DNA of 38,788 nt from Bacteroidota bacterium (GCA_013285945.1 JABDGP010000028.1:1-38788), one strand, 5' to 3'. Shown: positions 23,744-33,250, numbered from the stretch's first letter. Numbers and translations are program-made. The notes: generated by a model not told the origin, from the sequence alone.

Positions 23744-24904
23744 ATGACAAATCTATCCACTCACACGTCCCTGTCTTCGCGTATCCAATCTGTTGATTTT
23801 ATACGTGGCTTGGTAATGGTGCTCATGGCCATTGACCATGTCAGGGTTTATTCGGGTTTGCCACCAGGCGGACCAGAGCCAGGTATTTTCTTTACCCGAT
23901 GGATCACTCATTTTTGTGCTCCGGCTTTTGTTTTTCTATCGGGTACCAGTGCTTATTTATATGGAATCAAATTAAGTGACACAAGCAAACTGGCACGATA
24001 CCTTCTCACGCGTGGCTTGCTTTTGGTAGTGCTCGAACTTACAGTAATTCGATTTTTCTGGACATTCAATCTTGATTACTCCAAGTTTACATTAGCCGGG
24101 GTAATCTGGATGCTTGGCTGGTGTATGGTGCTGCTTGCCTTGCTAGCGAGACTTCAACCGAAGGTGGTAGGAATTATCGGGTTAGCTATTATATTTTTTC
24201 AAAACATATTCAGTTACGTGCCTAGTGCTTTACCAGAATCCATGCGGGTTTCGTTTGGCCACTTCTGGGAGTTTATCTATTCATCAGGGTTGGAAGGGCC
24301 TTCATTTATTAAAATCTTATACGTACTGGTACCGTGGATTGGCGTGATGGCCGCAGGTTATGGCTTTGGTTTGATATTGCAAACTGAATATGCAGTCAGA
24401 AAAAAAGTATTAGTTAGTATAGGAGCAATTGCTACCCTCGCTTTTGTTGTGGTAGGAAGCTTGATGATTTTAATTTCTCCGGCAGAGGGCAATACTCCTT
24501 TTTTATTTCAACTGCTTAACCAACGAAAATACCCTGCATCACAGTTGTACCTGCTCATGACCTTGGGGCCGGCCATTTGGCTGATGCCTTATGTTGAAAA
24601 AGCTCAAAACGCTTTCGCAAAGGCTATGGTGATTTTTGGAAAAGTACCTTTCTTCTTCTATTTGATGCACATTCTCCTGATTCATTTAAGTGCATTGCTT
24701 GTCCTCTGGTTCAGGGAGGGCAGCATGATCACTGAGTGGTACGATACCGCCCCTTATACGTGGATGCCTGAAGATCACCGGTGGAGCCTTGGCTTACTCT
24801 ATATTGTATTTATTGTGGATGTTATTATTCTCTATATACTATGTCGCTGGTACGAATCGTACAAATTCAAGCACGCTGAAAAGAAATGGCTTAAGTTCAT
24901 TTGA
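23744..24904 (+). CDS. DUF1624 / heparan-glucosaminide acetyltransferase-like membrane protein
   Basis: A 386-residue polytopic inner-membrane protein with about ten spans. The N-terminal motif SVDFIRGLVMVLMAIDHVR is the signature of DUF1624 proteins, related to the lysosomal heparan-alpha-glucosaminide N-acetyltransferase and to YeiB-type proteins. WITHFCAPAFVFLSGTSAYL follows, as expected. In the animal enzyme the membrane domain carries acetyl groups across the bilayer. In bacteria the donor and acceptor are unknown, but modification of a cell-surface glycan is likely. A GTG-started extension reaches 23678, but the ATG at 23744 begins the conserved part. The gene is free-standing between the SemiSWEET and serine hydrolase genes. 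Confidence 0.85.
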   Translation: MTNLSTHTSLSSRIQSVDFIRGLVMVLMAIDHVRVYSGLPPGGPEPGIFFTRWITHFCAPAFVFLSGTSAYLYGIKLSDTSKLARYLLTRGLLLVVLELTVIRFFWTFNLDYSKFTLAGVIWMLGWCMVLLALLARLQPKVVGIIGLAIIFFQNIFSYVPSALPESMRVSFGHFWEFIYSSGLEGPSFIKILYVLVPWIGVMAAGYGFGLILQTEYAVRKKVLVSIGAIATLAFVVVGSLMILISPAEGNTPFLFQLLNQRKYPASQLYLLMTLGPAIWLMPYVEKAQNAFAKAMVIFGKVPFFFYLMHILLIHLSALLVLWFREGSMITEWYDTAPYTWMPEDHRWSLGLLYIVFIVDVIILYILCRWYESYKFKHAEKKWLKFI

Positions 24905-24978
24905 GCCATTTCAATTTTAAACCTTGCATTGACTCTGAAGTCTTACGCCATAAATAATTTTCATAAACCTCTCCATGC

Positions 24979-26049
24979 ATGATTACAAAAATTACGGGCT
25001 ACCTGTTTTTATTAATTGTTGTGTTATCGCTCACCTCCTGTCATAAATCAAGTACTAGTTCGCCTTCATTTACTACACCCTACTTCCCACCGTTAACAGG
25101 CAGTACCTGGGAAACAGTAAACCCCGCTGATTTGGGCTGGGATGTGACTCAACTCAATAACACTATTAGTTATGTAGCCTCCAACAACTCAACAGCATTC
25201 ATAATTCTATATAAAGGCAGGATCGTGTCAGAGAATTATTGGAGTAGCTGGACTAATACTACTTCGGCAAAAATATTTTCAGCAACCAAGAGCATGGTGA
25301 GTTTTATCGCGGGGTTGGCTCAGGAGCAAGGCAAATTGGATATTACCAAAAAAGCAAGTGATTACTTAGGAACCGGCTGGTCGAAAGCTACACTGGCGCA
25401 AGAAAATTTAATTACTGTAAAACATTTACTTACAATGACGAGCGGGCTCAATGAAGACCTGACATATCAGGCGGATGCCGGAACTTCATGGTATTATAAT
25501 ACTACTGCTTATCAGGAGGTGATTAGCATTTTAGAAATGGTTTACAACATGTCCTTAACGGATTTAACGAATACTCAACTTTGGTCAGTCATAGGAATGC
25601 AAAATTCTTCATGGACTACAGACCCTGAAGGGCTTACCATTTCCTGCTCGGGCCGTGACATGGCACGCTTTGGTTTATTGGTAGCGTCAAACGGCCAATG
25701 GAACGGAACCACTGTGATGACTGATGCAAATTATTTTCAGGCAATGACAAGTACGTCGCAAACTATTAATCCCTCGTATGGATATCTGTGGTGGCTAAAC
25801 GGGAAAGGGTCTTACATCTTGCCTTCCTCGAGTCCGACAACAGATGTTTCGGTTAGCGGCGCCTTGATTCCAAGTGCTCCGACCGATTTAGTATCGGCTT
25901 TGGGGTCGAACGACAAGAAGATTTATATTTCAAGCAGTAAAGATGTGGTCGTTATCCGTCACGGAAGTCAATCCAACGCCTCATCCACGCAGGCGCTTTC
26001 AGCATTTGATAATGAAATATGGTCGCGGTTGTCGCTAGCGATCAAGTAA
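24979..26049 (+). CDS. lipoprotein serine hydrolase, beta-lactamase/class C family
   Basis: A 356-residue lipoprotein. The signal peptide ends in the lipobox LSLTSC, so the mature protein is anchored from C21. The serine beta-lactamase/esterase family motifs follow in order: S101-x-x-K in SATKSM, Y172-x-N174 in WYYNTTAY, and a HxG-like RHGS near residue 330 in place of KTG. The change to HxG is common in esterases and D-aminopeptidases of the family and makes true beta-lactamase activity unlikely. It probably hydrolyses an ester or peptide at the cell envelope. It stands alone; no promoter box was evident. Confidence 0.85.
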   Translation: MITKITGYLFLLIVVLSLTSCHKSSTSSPSFTTPYFPPLTGSTWETVNPADLGWDVTQLNNTISYVASNNSTAFIILYKGRIVSENYWSSWTNTTSAKIFSATKSMVSFIAGLAQEQGKLDITKKASDYLGTGWSKATLAQENLITVKHLLTMTSGLNEDLTYQADAGTSWYYNTTAYQEVISILEMVYNMSLTDLTNTQLWSVIGMQNSSWTTDPEGLTISCSGRDMARFGLLVASNGQWNGTTVMTDANYFQAMTSTSQTINPSYGYLWWLNGKGSYILPSSSPTTDVSVSGALIPSAPTDLVSALGSNDKKIYISSSKDVVVIRHGSQSNASSTQALSAFDNEIWSRLSLAIK

Positions 26050-26148
26050 CGTAAGCCAATATCAGGTTTGATTTCTCTCACCCGGTTGACAATGTTTTAA
26101 TTACAATCGGGAGAAACCTTCATAACTCAGTATCTTGCCTGCTGATTT

Positions 26149-26793
26149 ATGCCAAAGGTCTTCCATAACGATCGCCCTCAAACTCTTGGTGAAGAAATCG
26201 CCAATAGCATTAGCCATGGTGTGGGTTTCATTGCAGCCGTAGCCGTTACACCGGTGATGATTGTAAAAGCTAATGGCACGGCAGCTATAGTGGGCGTGAG
26301 TATTTTTGGGGCTACCATGATGGTGTTATATATGGCCTCTACTTTATATCATGCATTTCCGCAAAGCCGAACAAAACAAGTGTTTCAGATTTTTGACCAC
26401 AGTGCCATTTTTCTTTTGATTGCCGGAACGTACACACCCTTTACACTTACAGTTTTGTATGGGGCCTGGGGCTGGTCGCTGTTTGGAATTATCTGGGGTT
26501 TGGCTGCTGCCGGAGTCGTACTCAAGTCGGTACGAAATGTTAAGACTGATAAGCTATCAATTGCATTATATCTGGGCATGGGCTGGATGGCTGTGCTCGC
26601 AGCAAAACCATTATATAATGGGTTACCGTTTTGGGGCCTCTTTTGGTTACTGGGTGGTGGTGTGATGTATTCGCTTGGCGTAATCTTCTTTGCCTATGAC
26701 CATCGCATGCGGTACAGTCATTTTGTATGGCATCTTTTTGTGCTTGCCGGCACCACCTGTCATGTGGTAGCGGTGCTGATGTACGCGGTTTGA
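26149..26793 (+). CDS. trhA: hemolysin III family membrane protein (PAQR/TrhA type)
   Basis: A 214-residue protein with seven predicted membrane spans, matching the bacterial TrhA/hemolysin III branch of the PAQR superfamily. The conserved SHGVGFIAA is at residues about 22-30. ASTLYHAF and FDHSAIFLLIAGTYTPF carry the zinc-binding histidine and aspartate pattern, and a late HFVWHLFVLAGTTCHVVAV completes the site. Such proteins are thought to be metal-dependent hydrolases or to affect membrane lipid homeostasis. The hemolysin name is historical. The start ATG is followed directly by the typical basic N-terminus. A TATCTTG, one base short of the -7 box, lies 14 bases before it. Confidence 0.9.
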   Translation: MPKVFHNDRPQTLGEEIANSISHGVGFIAAVAVTPVMIVKANGTAAIVGVSIFGATMMVLYMASTLYHAFPQSRTKQVFQIFDHSAIFLLIAGTYTPFTLTVLYGAWGWSLFGIIWGLAAAGVVLKSVRNVKTDKLSIALYLGMGWMAVLAAKPLYNGLPFWGLFWLLGGGVMYSLGVIFFAYDHRMRYSHFVWHLFVLAGTTCHVVAVLMYAV

Positions 26794-26966
26794 AGGACGT
26801 AAGCATCCATATTTCACTCTGTACAAATAACCTCATTTTCAAGAGTTTGATTCTCCCCATTTGGGAATGGCCGTTCCGCAGAAGGACACTTATTGGGGCT
26901 TAAACCTCCTGATTTCATCAGAATCGGGCAGGCGCCATTTTTGTCAATGCCGGGGAAACAATCTGT

Positions 26967-28145
26967 ATGAAAGTTGCCATTGTCCTCAACACGTCCTGGA
27001 ACATCTACAATTTCAGGATGAATTTTGTAAAAGCCTTGTTGCAGCAGGGCCATGAAGTACATACCATAGCACCTGCAGACGATTATACCCATCATCTCGT
27101 CAACATCGGATGCGTGCACCACAATGTTACTATGGACAGCCGCGGAGCAAACGTAATCAAAGACATGGCGCTAATCGCCGAACTCGGTGCTATCTATTAT
27201 AGAGTAAAGCCAGACATCATTCTCCATTTTACAATTAAACCCAATGTGTACGGAACGCTCGCTGCAGCTGCTTTGGGCATACCATCCATCAACAACGTAT
27301 GTGGCTTGGGTACTGTTTTTCTAAAAAAGGGCCTCGTGTCGATGGTTGCTAAGCTCCTTTACAAGATTTCATTCCGCTTCCCCAAGAAGGTGTTCTTTCA
27401 AAACCCCGAGGACATGCAACTTTTCATCGAAGAGAAATTAGTATCTCCAGAGCGTGCTGAAATATTACCCGGTTCCGGAATTGATGCGGCTGCTTTTACC
27501 CCTGCTCCTTTCAAGCGAAACAAAATATTTACTTTCCTTCTCGTATCGCGCCTGATCCTCGAAAAAGGGATTGTAGAATATGTTGAAGCAATTAAGTTAC
27601 TAAAAGCAGAAGGCATCAACGCTCGTTTCCAATTACTGGGCGCCAAAGACCCAGAGCATAAACGCGGCATACCATTGAATGTAGTTGATAACTGGATAGA
27701 GGAAGGCTTGGTAGAATACCTGGGCAAAACAGACCACGTGCAACATTATATCAATCAGGCAGATTGTGTTGTATTGCCATCATATCGTGAAGGCTCGCCA
27801 CGTTCATTGATGGAAGCTGCCTGTTTAAGCAAGCCAATTATTACTACAAATGTTCCGGGTTGCCGTCAGGTTGTGAAAGACGGACTCAACGGGTTGCTTT
27901 GCGAATCGCAAAACGCAGAAGATTTGGCGATCAAAATGTTAGCGATGACCGAGACCGAAGATGCCATGCTGCAAACCATGGGTGCACGTGGCAGAAAGAA
28001 AATGGAGCTTGAATTCAGCGACACCATAGTTTTGAAAAAATACATTGCGGCCATGAATGACATACACCCTCTTGAAATGGCGCTTGTGGCAACTACGCAC
28101 CAACTAAAAGAAGTAATTCTTCCCTCATTTCTAAAAGCATCATAA
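26967..28145 (+). CDS. GT4-family glycosyltransferase
   Basis: A 392-residue GT-B glycosyltransferase of the GT4 type. The N-terminal acceptor domain starts MKVAIVLNTSWNIYNFRMNF. The linker has VNNVCGLGT-like sequence (INNVCGLGTVFLKKG), typical of the subgroup that adds sugars to undecaprenyl-linked oligosaccharides in capsule or O-antigen synthesis (PglA, WbaZ-like). The C-terminal donor domain has FLLVSRLILEKGIVEYV and the signature EGSPRSLMEAACLSKPIITT with the catalytic glutamates (E-x7-E). The C-terminus carries an extra helix of about 20 residues. It is free-standing, not in a visible polysaccharide cluster, and ends at the bidirectional terminator. Donor and acceptor cannot be named. 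Confidence 0.9.
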   Translation: MKVAIVLNTSWNIYNFRMNFVKALLQQGHEVHTIAPADDYTHHLVNIGCVHHNVTMDSRGANVIKDMALIAELGAIYYRVKPDIILHFTIKPNVYGTLAAAALGIPSINNVCGLGTVFLKKGLVSMVAKLLYKISFRFPKKVFFQNPEDMQLFIEEKLVSPERAEILPGSGIDAAAFTPAPFKRNKIFTFLLVSRLILEKGIVEYVEAIKLLKAEGINARFQLLGAKDPEHKRGIPLNVVDNWIEEGLVEYLGKTDHVQHYINQADCVVLPSYREGSPRSLMEAACLSKPIITTNVPGCRQVVKDGLNGLLCESQNAEDLAIKMLAMTETEDAMLQTMGARGRKKMELEFSDTIVLKKYIAAMNDIHPLEMALVATTHQLKEVILPSFLKAS

Positions 28146-28148
28146 AAT

Positions 28149-28177
28149 AAAAAAGCCACCGTGTGGTGGCTTTTTTT
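28149..28177. terminator. bidirectional intrinsic terminator
   Basis: The stem GCCACC-GTGT-GGTGGC (28155-28170) is flanked by A-rich sequence on the left and seven T's on the right. It can end transcripts from both sides, the glycosyltransferase (+) and the cold-shock gene (-). Confidence 0.9.
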
Positions 28178-28193
28178 AGATCGTTAATCGTGA

Positions 28194-28385
28194 TTATTTA
28201 ACCACTTTTACGCGAACTGCATTCATGCCTTTTTTACCTCTTTCGGTTTCGTATTCGACTTTATCGTTTTCACGAATTTTATCAATGAGGCCCGAAGAAT
28301 GTACGAAGATATCTTCGCTTGAGTCGGCCGGTGTAATGAATCCAAAACCTTTGGCTTCATTGAAGAATTTTACTGTTCCTTGCAT
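28194..28385 (-). CDS. cspA: cold-shock protein, CspA family
   Basis: A 63-residue single cold-shock domain. The RNA-binding motifs KGFGFI (RNP1) and DIFVH (RNP2) are intact, and the start MQGTVKFFNEAKGFGF is typical of the family. These small proteins bind single-stranded RNA and DNA and unwind mRNA structure in the cold or during growth. The promoter lies about 150 bases upstream, and the long leader is the place where cold-shock genes are controlled post-transcriptionally. Its message ends at the shared bidirectional terminator. The specific physiological role (cold or constitutive) is not shown. Confidence 0.96.
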   Translation of the reverse strand: MQGTVKFFNEAKGFGFITPADSSEDIFVHSSGLIDKIRENDKVEYETERGKKGMNAVRVKVVK

Positions 28386-28530
28386 TTTGATTTTGTTAAA
28401 GAAATTAATAATTATTTGTACTAAGTTAAACTCACATAATTTACTGGTAACTATTCGATTATTTTAATCCCGAAAGGGAATTGAAGGGTAATGAATGATT
28501 AGAGAATAAATTGATTGGATTTAACTTAAT
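28386..28530 (-). promoter_or_regulatory. long 5' leader of the cspA message
   Basis: About 145 bases between the predicted transcript start (near 28530) and the ATG at 28385. It is AT-rich and includes a short hairpin with the core CCCTTTCGGG near 28475. Long leaders of this kind act as temperature-dependent structures in cspA genes of other bacteria. Here that role is inferred from length and position only. Confidence 0.4.
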
Positions 28531-28801
28531 GCTCTACAAAGGTAGTTCTTCATAAAATCTTATCCAAAGGAAATTTAAAGCGGTCCCAGCGCATCAATTA
28601 GTGCCAAATTTCCGGATGTTGCTCGTTTTTGCTCCAGAGTTATTAAACCTTAGACTATCACGTCATTTTGAATGCAAGGTAGTGGCAGCATTTACGTTCA
28701 TTACCGGACGTATTCATTCGTATTTGAACGGAATATTGGTCAATTATTGCAATATCAACCATTTAGGACGCTGGCACGCTTGTTGGTAAAATCGACTGCA
28801 T
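28531..28801. other. intergenic region between cspA promoter and permease gene
   Basis: It holds the cspA promoter at its left end and must contain the promoter of the permease at 28802, for which no clear TAnnTTTG box was found. No coding region is convincing on either strand. Confidence 0.4.
28537..28568 (-). promoter_or_regulatory. Bacteroidota promoter for cspA (TTTG-N20-TACCTTTG)
   Basis: The minus strand reads TTTG (28568-28565), a 20-base spacer, then TACCTTTG (28544-28537). This is the full -33 / -7 consensus of Bacteroidota sigma-A promoters with near-ideal spacing, and it is the best promoter in the window. Confidence 0.7.
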
Positions 28802-31183
28802 ATGATCAAAAACTACTTTCTAATTACTTTCCGCAGTATAATGAAGAACAAGGTGTTCATCATTATCAACGTATTCGGGATGGGCATTGCAATTGCCTGC
28901 TGTATCGTAGGATACCTCGCTCTTGAGTACGACTCTGATTTTGATGCAATACATAAAAACAGCGAGCACATCTACCGTGTAAGCGCAGTTCGCAAATTTG
29001 AAAATAAACTTACCAAGTTCGGTTACGCAGCATTTCCATTGGGCGAAATAGTTGAGAAGACTTTCACTGATGTAAACGGCTCCTCGCGATACTTTCGTTC
29101 ACACTCCAACTTCAAAAAAGGAGATGATCTCTTTGCTTCCAATCTGTCTTACGTAGACCCTGATTTTTTTGGGATGTTCACTTTCGATTTTATTTCGGGC
29201 AGTCCATCCAATCTGAAAGACAAAACGAGTGCTTTCATCAGTGAAAATATGGCCGTCCGGTTATTCCGCAGTCCTGAAGCCGCTCTTGATAAAACCGTTA
29301 CACAGGTGTATGGTACCGAGCTGAAAGAAATAAAGATTGCCGGTGTCTTCCGCGAGCCGCCAATGAATTCCAGTTTCTATAAAGACGAAGGGCAGGCGTT
29401 CATGAATTTTGAAAATGTAAAGGATGAATATAAAACTATAAAGGCCGACGACTGGAAAGAAGAAAGCACTTTGTTTGTCCAAATCAACGATCTGCAGCGC
29501 GTGCAAACTGTGCATCAGCAGCTTCAACCGTATAAGGAAAATAACAATAAGGTACGCAACGACTTTCAGGTGAACGAGTTTGCCTTAGATCCGTTTTCGT
29601 CCATGGCTCATCGCGACCGCGCAGAGGAAGTCAGGGCTGAGACATGGGCTGCTCCTCCTTTGTCGGCAATTGTCGGCTCGGCGATCATGGCTGTATTAAT
29701 ATTGCTGATAGCATGTTTCAACCTGACCAATACTGCCATTGCCATTTCTTCGCGAAGATTGAAAGAGATCGGCATCCGCAAAGTGATGGGAAGTATGCGG
29801 GCACAGTTGATTATACAGTTTATCGGCGAAACTACATTTATCTGTTTTCTTTCATTGTTGATGGGTGTCTGCCTTGCTGATGTTCTTGTTGAAGGATGGA
29901 ATTTGATGACCGCCAATAATATTCACATTACTCCGCATTATACTCCGGCTTTTCTTCTGTTCATGGTTGGCGTGTTGCTGTTCACGGGCGTTTTGGCGGG
30001 AAGCTACCCCGCTTTTTATATCAGCAAGTTCAATCCAGTGAATATTCTGAAAGGGAAACTCCAATTTGGAGGCACCAACTATTTCACGCGCACATTGCTT
30101 GGATTGCAATTCGCTATCTCCCTCATTTCGATTGTGAGTGCCATTGGCTTTCTGCAAAATGCGAACTACCAGCGCGAGTACGATTTAGGTTTTGACATTC
30201 GCGGATCAGTAATAGCGTGGGTAAATAATCAATCTGAATTCACCACCTATCGGAATGCGCTGCTAGAAAATCCAGAAATACTTTCGATAGCGGGTGCGCA
30301 AAGCGGAATTTTCTCTTCACGGGCGCATGAGCCTGTAAAACATGAAGCCTTGCAGGCCGAGGTCGACATCATTGATGTAGGCGACAATTATCTGAAGACT
30401 ATGGATCTCAAACTCATTGCTGGCAGGGATTTTATCAAAGACTCCGAAACCGATCAAAAAGAATCAATCATCATCACGCAAAAGATGGCTACGCTTTTTG
30501 GCTGGGATCAGCCTTTGGGGAAAGAGGTCAAGTGGAAAGACTCTGTAAAGCTTATCGTTGTTGGTGTAGTGAAAGATGTGTACACACTAGGGCTGTGGCG
30601 CGAGATGGAACCCATGATGATCCGTTATGTATTGCCTGACAAATACAGCCAGATTGTAGTCAGTACAAAATCAGATAATGTGTCCTCAGTGAATGCCTTT
30701 ATGAATAAACAATGGAATCAAACTTTTCCCAACCGGCTATACAATGGGTATATATTGTCTTCGCAGCTGCAACAAGTCGATCAACTTAATATGAGCATTG
30801 TGTATGGCTACACATTTCTTGGTGTTATAGCCATGCTGCTTTCAGTCACTGGACTCTTCAGCCTGGTTTCACTCAATATTGTAAAGCGTATGAAAGAAAT
30901 TGGCGTTAGAAAAATCCTTGGGGCTTCTGTTTTCAATATCACACAAGTGATCAATATGGAATTTGTTATCATTCTTGTCGTTGCCTCGTTGCTTGGATCT
31001 TGGGCAGGCCTTGCGTGGTCTACAGTGATCATGAGCAGTATTTGGAAGTATTATCAGGGGGCAAACATCATTACAGTAATCTTAGCCAGCAGTTTGCTGT
31101 TTATCATTTGCATTGCCACAATTGGTTTTAAGGTGTTTGCCGTAGCTACAATGAACCCCGTGAAAACACTTAGAGATGAGTAG
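28802..31183 (+). CDS. MacB/FtsX-like ABC transporter permease (orphan, second copy)
   Basis: A 793-residue inner-membrane permease with the same duplicated MacB/FtsX layout as the gene at 10849. The first span is at residues about 18-42 and then comes a periplasmic core. The first FtsX block lies near residues 285-405 (SSRRLKEIGIRKVMGSM), then a further membrane segment and second periplasmic core, and a final FtsX block near 680-790 (VKRMKEIGVRKILGASV). The two permeases share this plan but have diverged in sequence, so they are paralogues rather than recent duplicates. No ATPase or membrane-fusion gene is near, so the partner must be encoded elsewhere. It is convergent with the porin-like gene, with about 60 bases between them. 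Confidence 0.88.
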   Translation: MIKNYFLITFRSIMKNKVFIIINVFGMGIAIACCIVGYLALEYDSDFDAIHKNSEHIYRVSAVRKFENKLTKFGYAAFPLGEIVEKTFTDVNGSSRYFRSHSNFKKGDDLFASNLSYVDPDFFGMFTFDFISGSPSNLKDKTSAFISENMAVRLFRSPEAALDKTVTQVYGTELKEIKIAGVFREPPMNSSFYKDEGQAFMNFENVKDEYKTIKADDWKEESTLFVQINDLQRVQTVHQQLQPYKENNNKVRNDFQVNEFALDPFSSMAHRDRAEEVRAETWAAPPLSAIVGSAIMAVLILLIACFNLTNTAIAISSRRLKEIGIRKVMGSMRAQLIIQFIGETTFICFLSLLMGVCLADVLVEGWNLMTANNIHITPHYTPAFLLFMVGVLLFTGVLAGSYPAFYISKFNPVNILKGKLQFGGTNYFTRTLLGLQFAISLISIVSAIGFLQNANYQREYDLGFDIRGSVIAWVNNQSEFTTYRNALLENPEILSIAGAQSGIFSSRAHEPVKHEALQAEVDIIDVGDNYLKTMDLKLIAGRDFIKDSETDQKESIIITQKMATLFGWDQPLGKEVKWKDSVKLIVVGVVKDVYTLGLWREMEPMMIRYVLPDKYSQIVVSTKSDNVSSVNAFMNKQWNQTFPNRLYNGYILSSQLQQVDQLNMSIVYGYTFLGVIAMLLSVTGLFSLVSLNIVKRMKEIGVRKILGASVFNITQVINMEFVIILVVASLLGSWAGLAWSTVIMSSIWKYYQGANIITVILASSLLFIICIATIGFKVFAVATMNPVKTLRDE

Positions 31184-31246
31184 GGCCTTTCTGTTGTAAA
31201 ATCATCTTGAATCATTAAATCGAATTCTATCACCAGAGGTTTGTAA

Positions 31247-32563
31247 TTAAAACCCAACTGAGGCTTCAATCATAAAGCCATTAAATTTTCCACCCGAGCG
31301 GATATCCGTCAGTGCAAAGTTCTTATACTGTTGGTTAACATACTCGGCTTTCATCACTACATTTTTAGTAACAAACCATCCGAGTGATCCCACAACACGA
31401 TTAATAGTTACGTCAATCGGATTGCCAGGAAGAGTATTTGTAACGGAATTATAACGGCCACCAATCCAGAAATTTTCCGTTTCCTGAGGGAAGCGATAAA
31501 TGACATCAACAGCATATTGAGTGGCTGTGCGCATAACTCGCTCCGTGATCATTCGTCCTTTAGCTACTTCATAGGTGCCGAATAACTCTACGCCTTTGTA
31601 TTTCACAAATGGATTTATCATAAACGTCTTCACCTGCTCGCTATACTGTGGATTGAGCCTTCCCGACCAGGCGTTGCCATCGGAGGTGGCAGCCGTATTC
31701 TCCATCACAAAGAAATAATGTGAGCCGGTTCTGTCGCCGAAAAATAACGTATTGCCTGCCGAACTCTTATTCACATAAAATGATCCTGTCAATCTGAAAC
31801 GCAGATCTTTGTTAAGCTGTTTGTCGTATCCAAGCTTGCCGTGAAATGCAGGAGTATACTTGTTCAATTTTCCCGTGGCCGAGTCAATTTGAGATGACGC
31901 AACCACAGTCGGGTTAAGCTCACCGTTAGTTATTCCAAGCATTGCAATCAGTCCGCTTTTTGGATGAAAATAAATCTCACTTCCAATTTCTGTAGCGAAG
32001 GCATCCATGATGTGATTTTCTACAAAGGGATTGTAAATGGCATTGCCTCCGTCGCTTCTGCGAAAATGCTGATCACCGTAATCGAGTTCATAATCTCCAG
32101 CCTTAATCGTGAAGTTTTTCATCATCCTGTTAATAAACTCGCTATTAAGAAAAAGCAATTTATCAATTTGAACAAATCCTCCTTTCACCCATGTTTCTTC
32201 ATGATGCCGTGTAGACAGGTACATGGTAACATTCATTCGGATACCGTCATCCAATTGAACATCAATATTCAGATTTGCCATAGCGCGATTAAATCCGTTA
32301 GTGAGCGATATGAGTTGGTTTTTATTTACACCGCCAACTAATACTGGAATAGCATTATTTTGATGGCTAAGCCCCTGAAAGTCTTGCGTGAAGTTTCCAC
32401 CGATTCTCACCTTCATTCCGGTGAAACGGACTGTATCATTCTTGGTGGTTTCAAAAACATTCAAACCCATTTTATTATTCTGACGAAAATATTGAATGGT
32501 TGGTAGCTGTGCTTTTAAAACAATGGAAGCCAGGCAAAAAAGTAATAGTAGTGTAATTTTCAT
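31247..32563 (-). CDS. outer-membrane beta-barrel (porin-like) protein
   Basis: A 438-residue protein. The signal peptide (residues 1-18, ending LKAQ) is followed by alternating hydrophobic/polar strands that fit an outer-membrane beta-barrel of about 16 strands. It ends in an aromatic C-terminal F (GGKFNGFMIEASVGF), the usual signal for the BAM assembly complex. The organisation is like the phosphate-selective (OprO/OprP) or general Bacteroidota porins, but no substrate loop can be identified. It is the last gene of a minus-strand operon, following the YceI gene by 24 bases. Ligand unknown. Porin identity is by fold pattern rather than clear homology, so it could also be a receptor. Confidence 0.72.
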   Translation of the reverse strand: MKITLLLLFCLASIVLKAQLPTIQYFRQNNKMGLNVFETTKNDTVRFTGMKVRIGGNFTQDFQGLSHQNNAIPVLVGGVNKNQLISLTNGFNRAMANLNIDVQLDDGIRMNVTMYLSTRHHEETWVKGGFVQIDKLLFLNSEFINRMMKNFTIKAGDYELDYGDQHFRRSDGGNAIYNPFVENHIMDAFATEIGSEIYFHPKSGLIAMLGITNGELNPTVVASSQIDSATGKLNKYTPAFHGKLGYDKQLNKDLRFRLTGSFYVNKSSAGNTLFFGDRTGSHYFFVMENTAATSDGNAWSGRLNPQYSEQVKTFMINPFVKYKGVELFGTYEVAKGRMITERVMRTATQYAVDVIYRFPQETENFWIGGRYNSVTNTLPGNPIDVTINRVVGSLGWFVTKNVVMKAEYVNQQYKNFALTDIRSGGKFNGFMIEASVGF

Positions 32564-32587
32564 TTTGAGTTTTCGTAAAGCTTGTGA

Positions 32588-33229
32588 CTAAGTGCCCTTT
32601 TGTTTTTTATAAACTAATGTAAACTCAAGGGTAATGGCATCGCCGGTTTTCATTGCGCCTAACATAAAGGAGGGTGGCTTGACCTGGTAGTCTGTCATAT
32701 TCAATTTATCAGATCCATTGCAGGTGATTGTTCCGTCAGCGTTCACAATACCCAGTATGTCCATCGTTATTTCTTTTGTAACGCCTGCAATGGTGAGCTT
32801 GCCTTTTGACTTGATCACGTACCGATTCTCTTTTTCAGGAGATACCGTGGCCGATATGAGCTTGTATAAAATATCCTTGTACTGGTCTGCCTTCAATGCC
32901 TTGTAGGCATTTTTGTCTAGACTCTTTTCGCCGCTCTTTAGATTTAGCGCTTCTAATGAAAAGCTTAGAGATTTAAGGGATGTTAATTCATGATCGTTGC
33001 CAGGCGCGAAACCAAATTGCGCCTCGCCTTCAAAAGTTTTAGCGTCCATCGACCATTTATGCAAAGTGGATGTGCCCAACAATTTCATATCGATATCCTT
33101 TGAGTCAGTGATTTTGTAAATCGATTGTGAAAGCAGGCTTGGACTGAACCCAAAGATGCAGATGCTTAATGCAAGGCCAAGCGCATAATTATTTTTCACT
33201 TTGTATATTTTAAATTCTAATGATTTCAT
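32588..33229 (-). CDS. YceI family periplasmic protein
   Basis: A 213-residue protein with an N-terminal signal peptide (residues about 12-35) and a lipocalin-like YceI domain. The signs are STLHKWSMDAKTFEGE, SFSLEALNLKSGEKSLDKNA and GKLTIAGVTKEITMDILG. YceI proteins bind isoprenoid-type lipids such as polyisoprene or ubiquinone precursors, or long-chain alcohol and fatty compounds, in the periplasm. The middle of an operon: 21 bases after the alcohol dehydrogenase stop and 24 before the porin-like gene. This suggests handling of a hydrophobic compound across the envelope, but that is inference. Confidence 0.9.
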   Translation of the reverse strand: MKSLEFKIYKVKNNYALGLALSICIFGFSPSLLSQSIYKITDSKDIDMKLLGTSTLHKWSMDAKTFEGEAQFGFAPGNDHELTSLKSLSFSLEALNLKSGEKSLDKNAYKALKADQYKDILYKLISATVSPEKENRYVIKSKGKLTIAGVTKEITMDILGIVNADGTITCNGSDKLNMTDYQVKPPSFMLGAMKTGDAITLEFTLVYKKQKGT

Positions 33230-33250
33230 TTTCTGAACGGGTATGACTAA

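Noticed and set aside
24979-26049. Serine hydrolase as a resistance beta-lactamase
   Set aside because: The third motif is HxG rather than KTG, and the lipoprotein form fits esterases or peptidases better.
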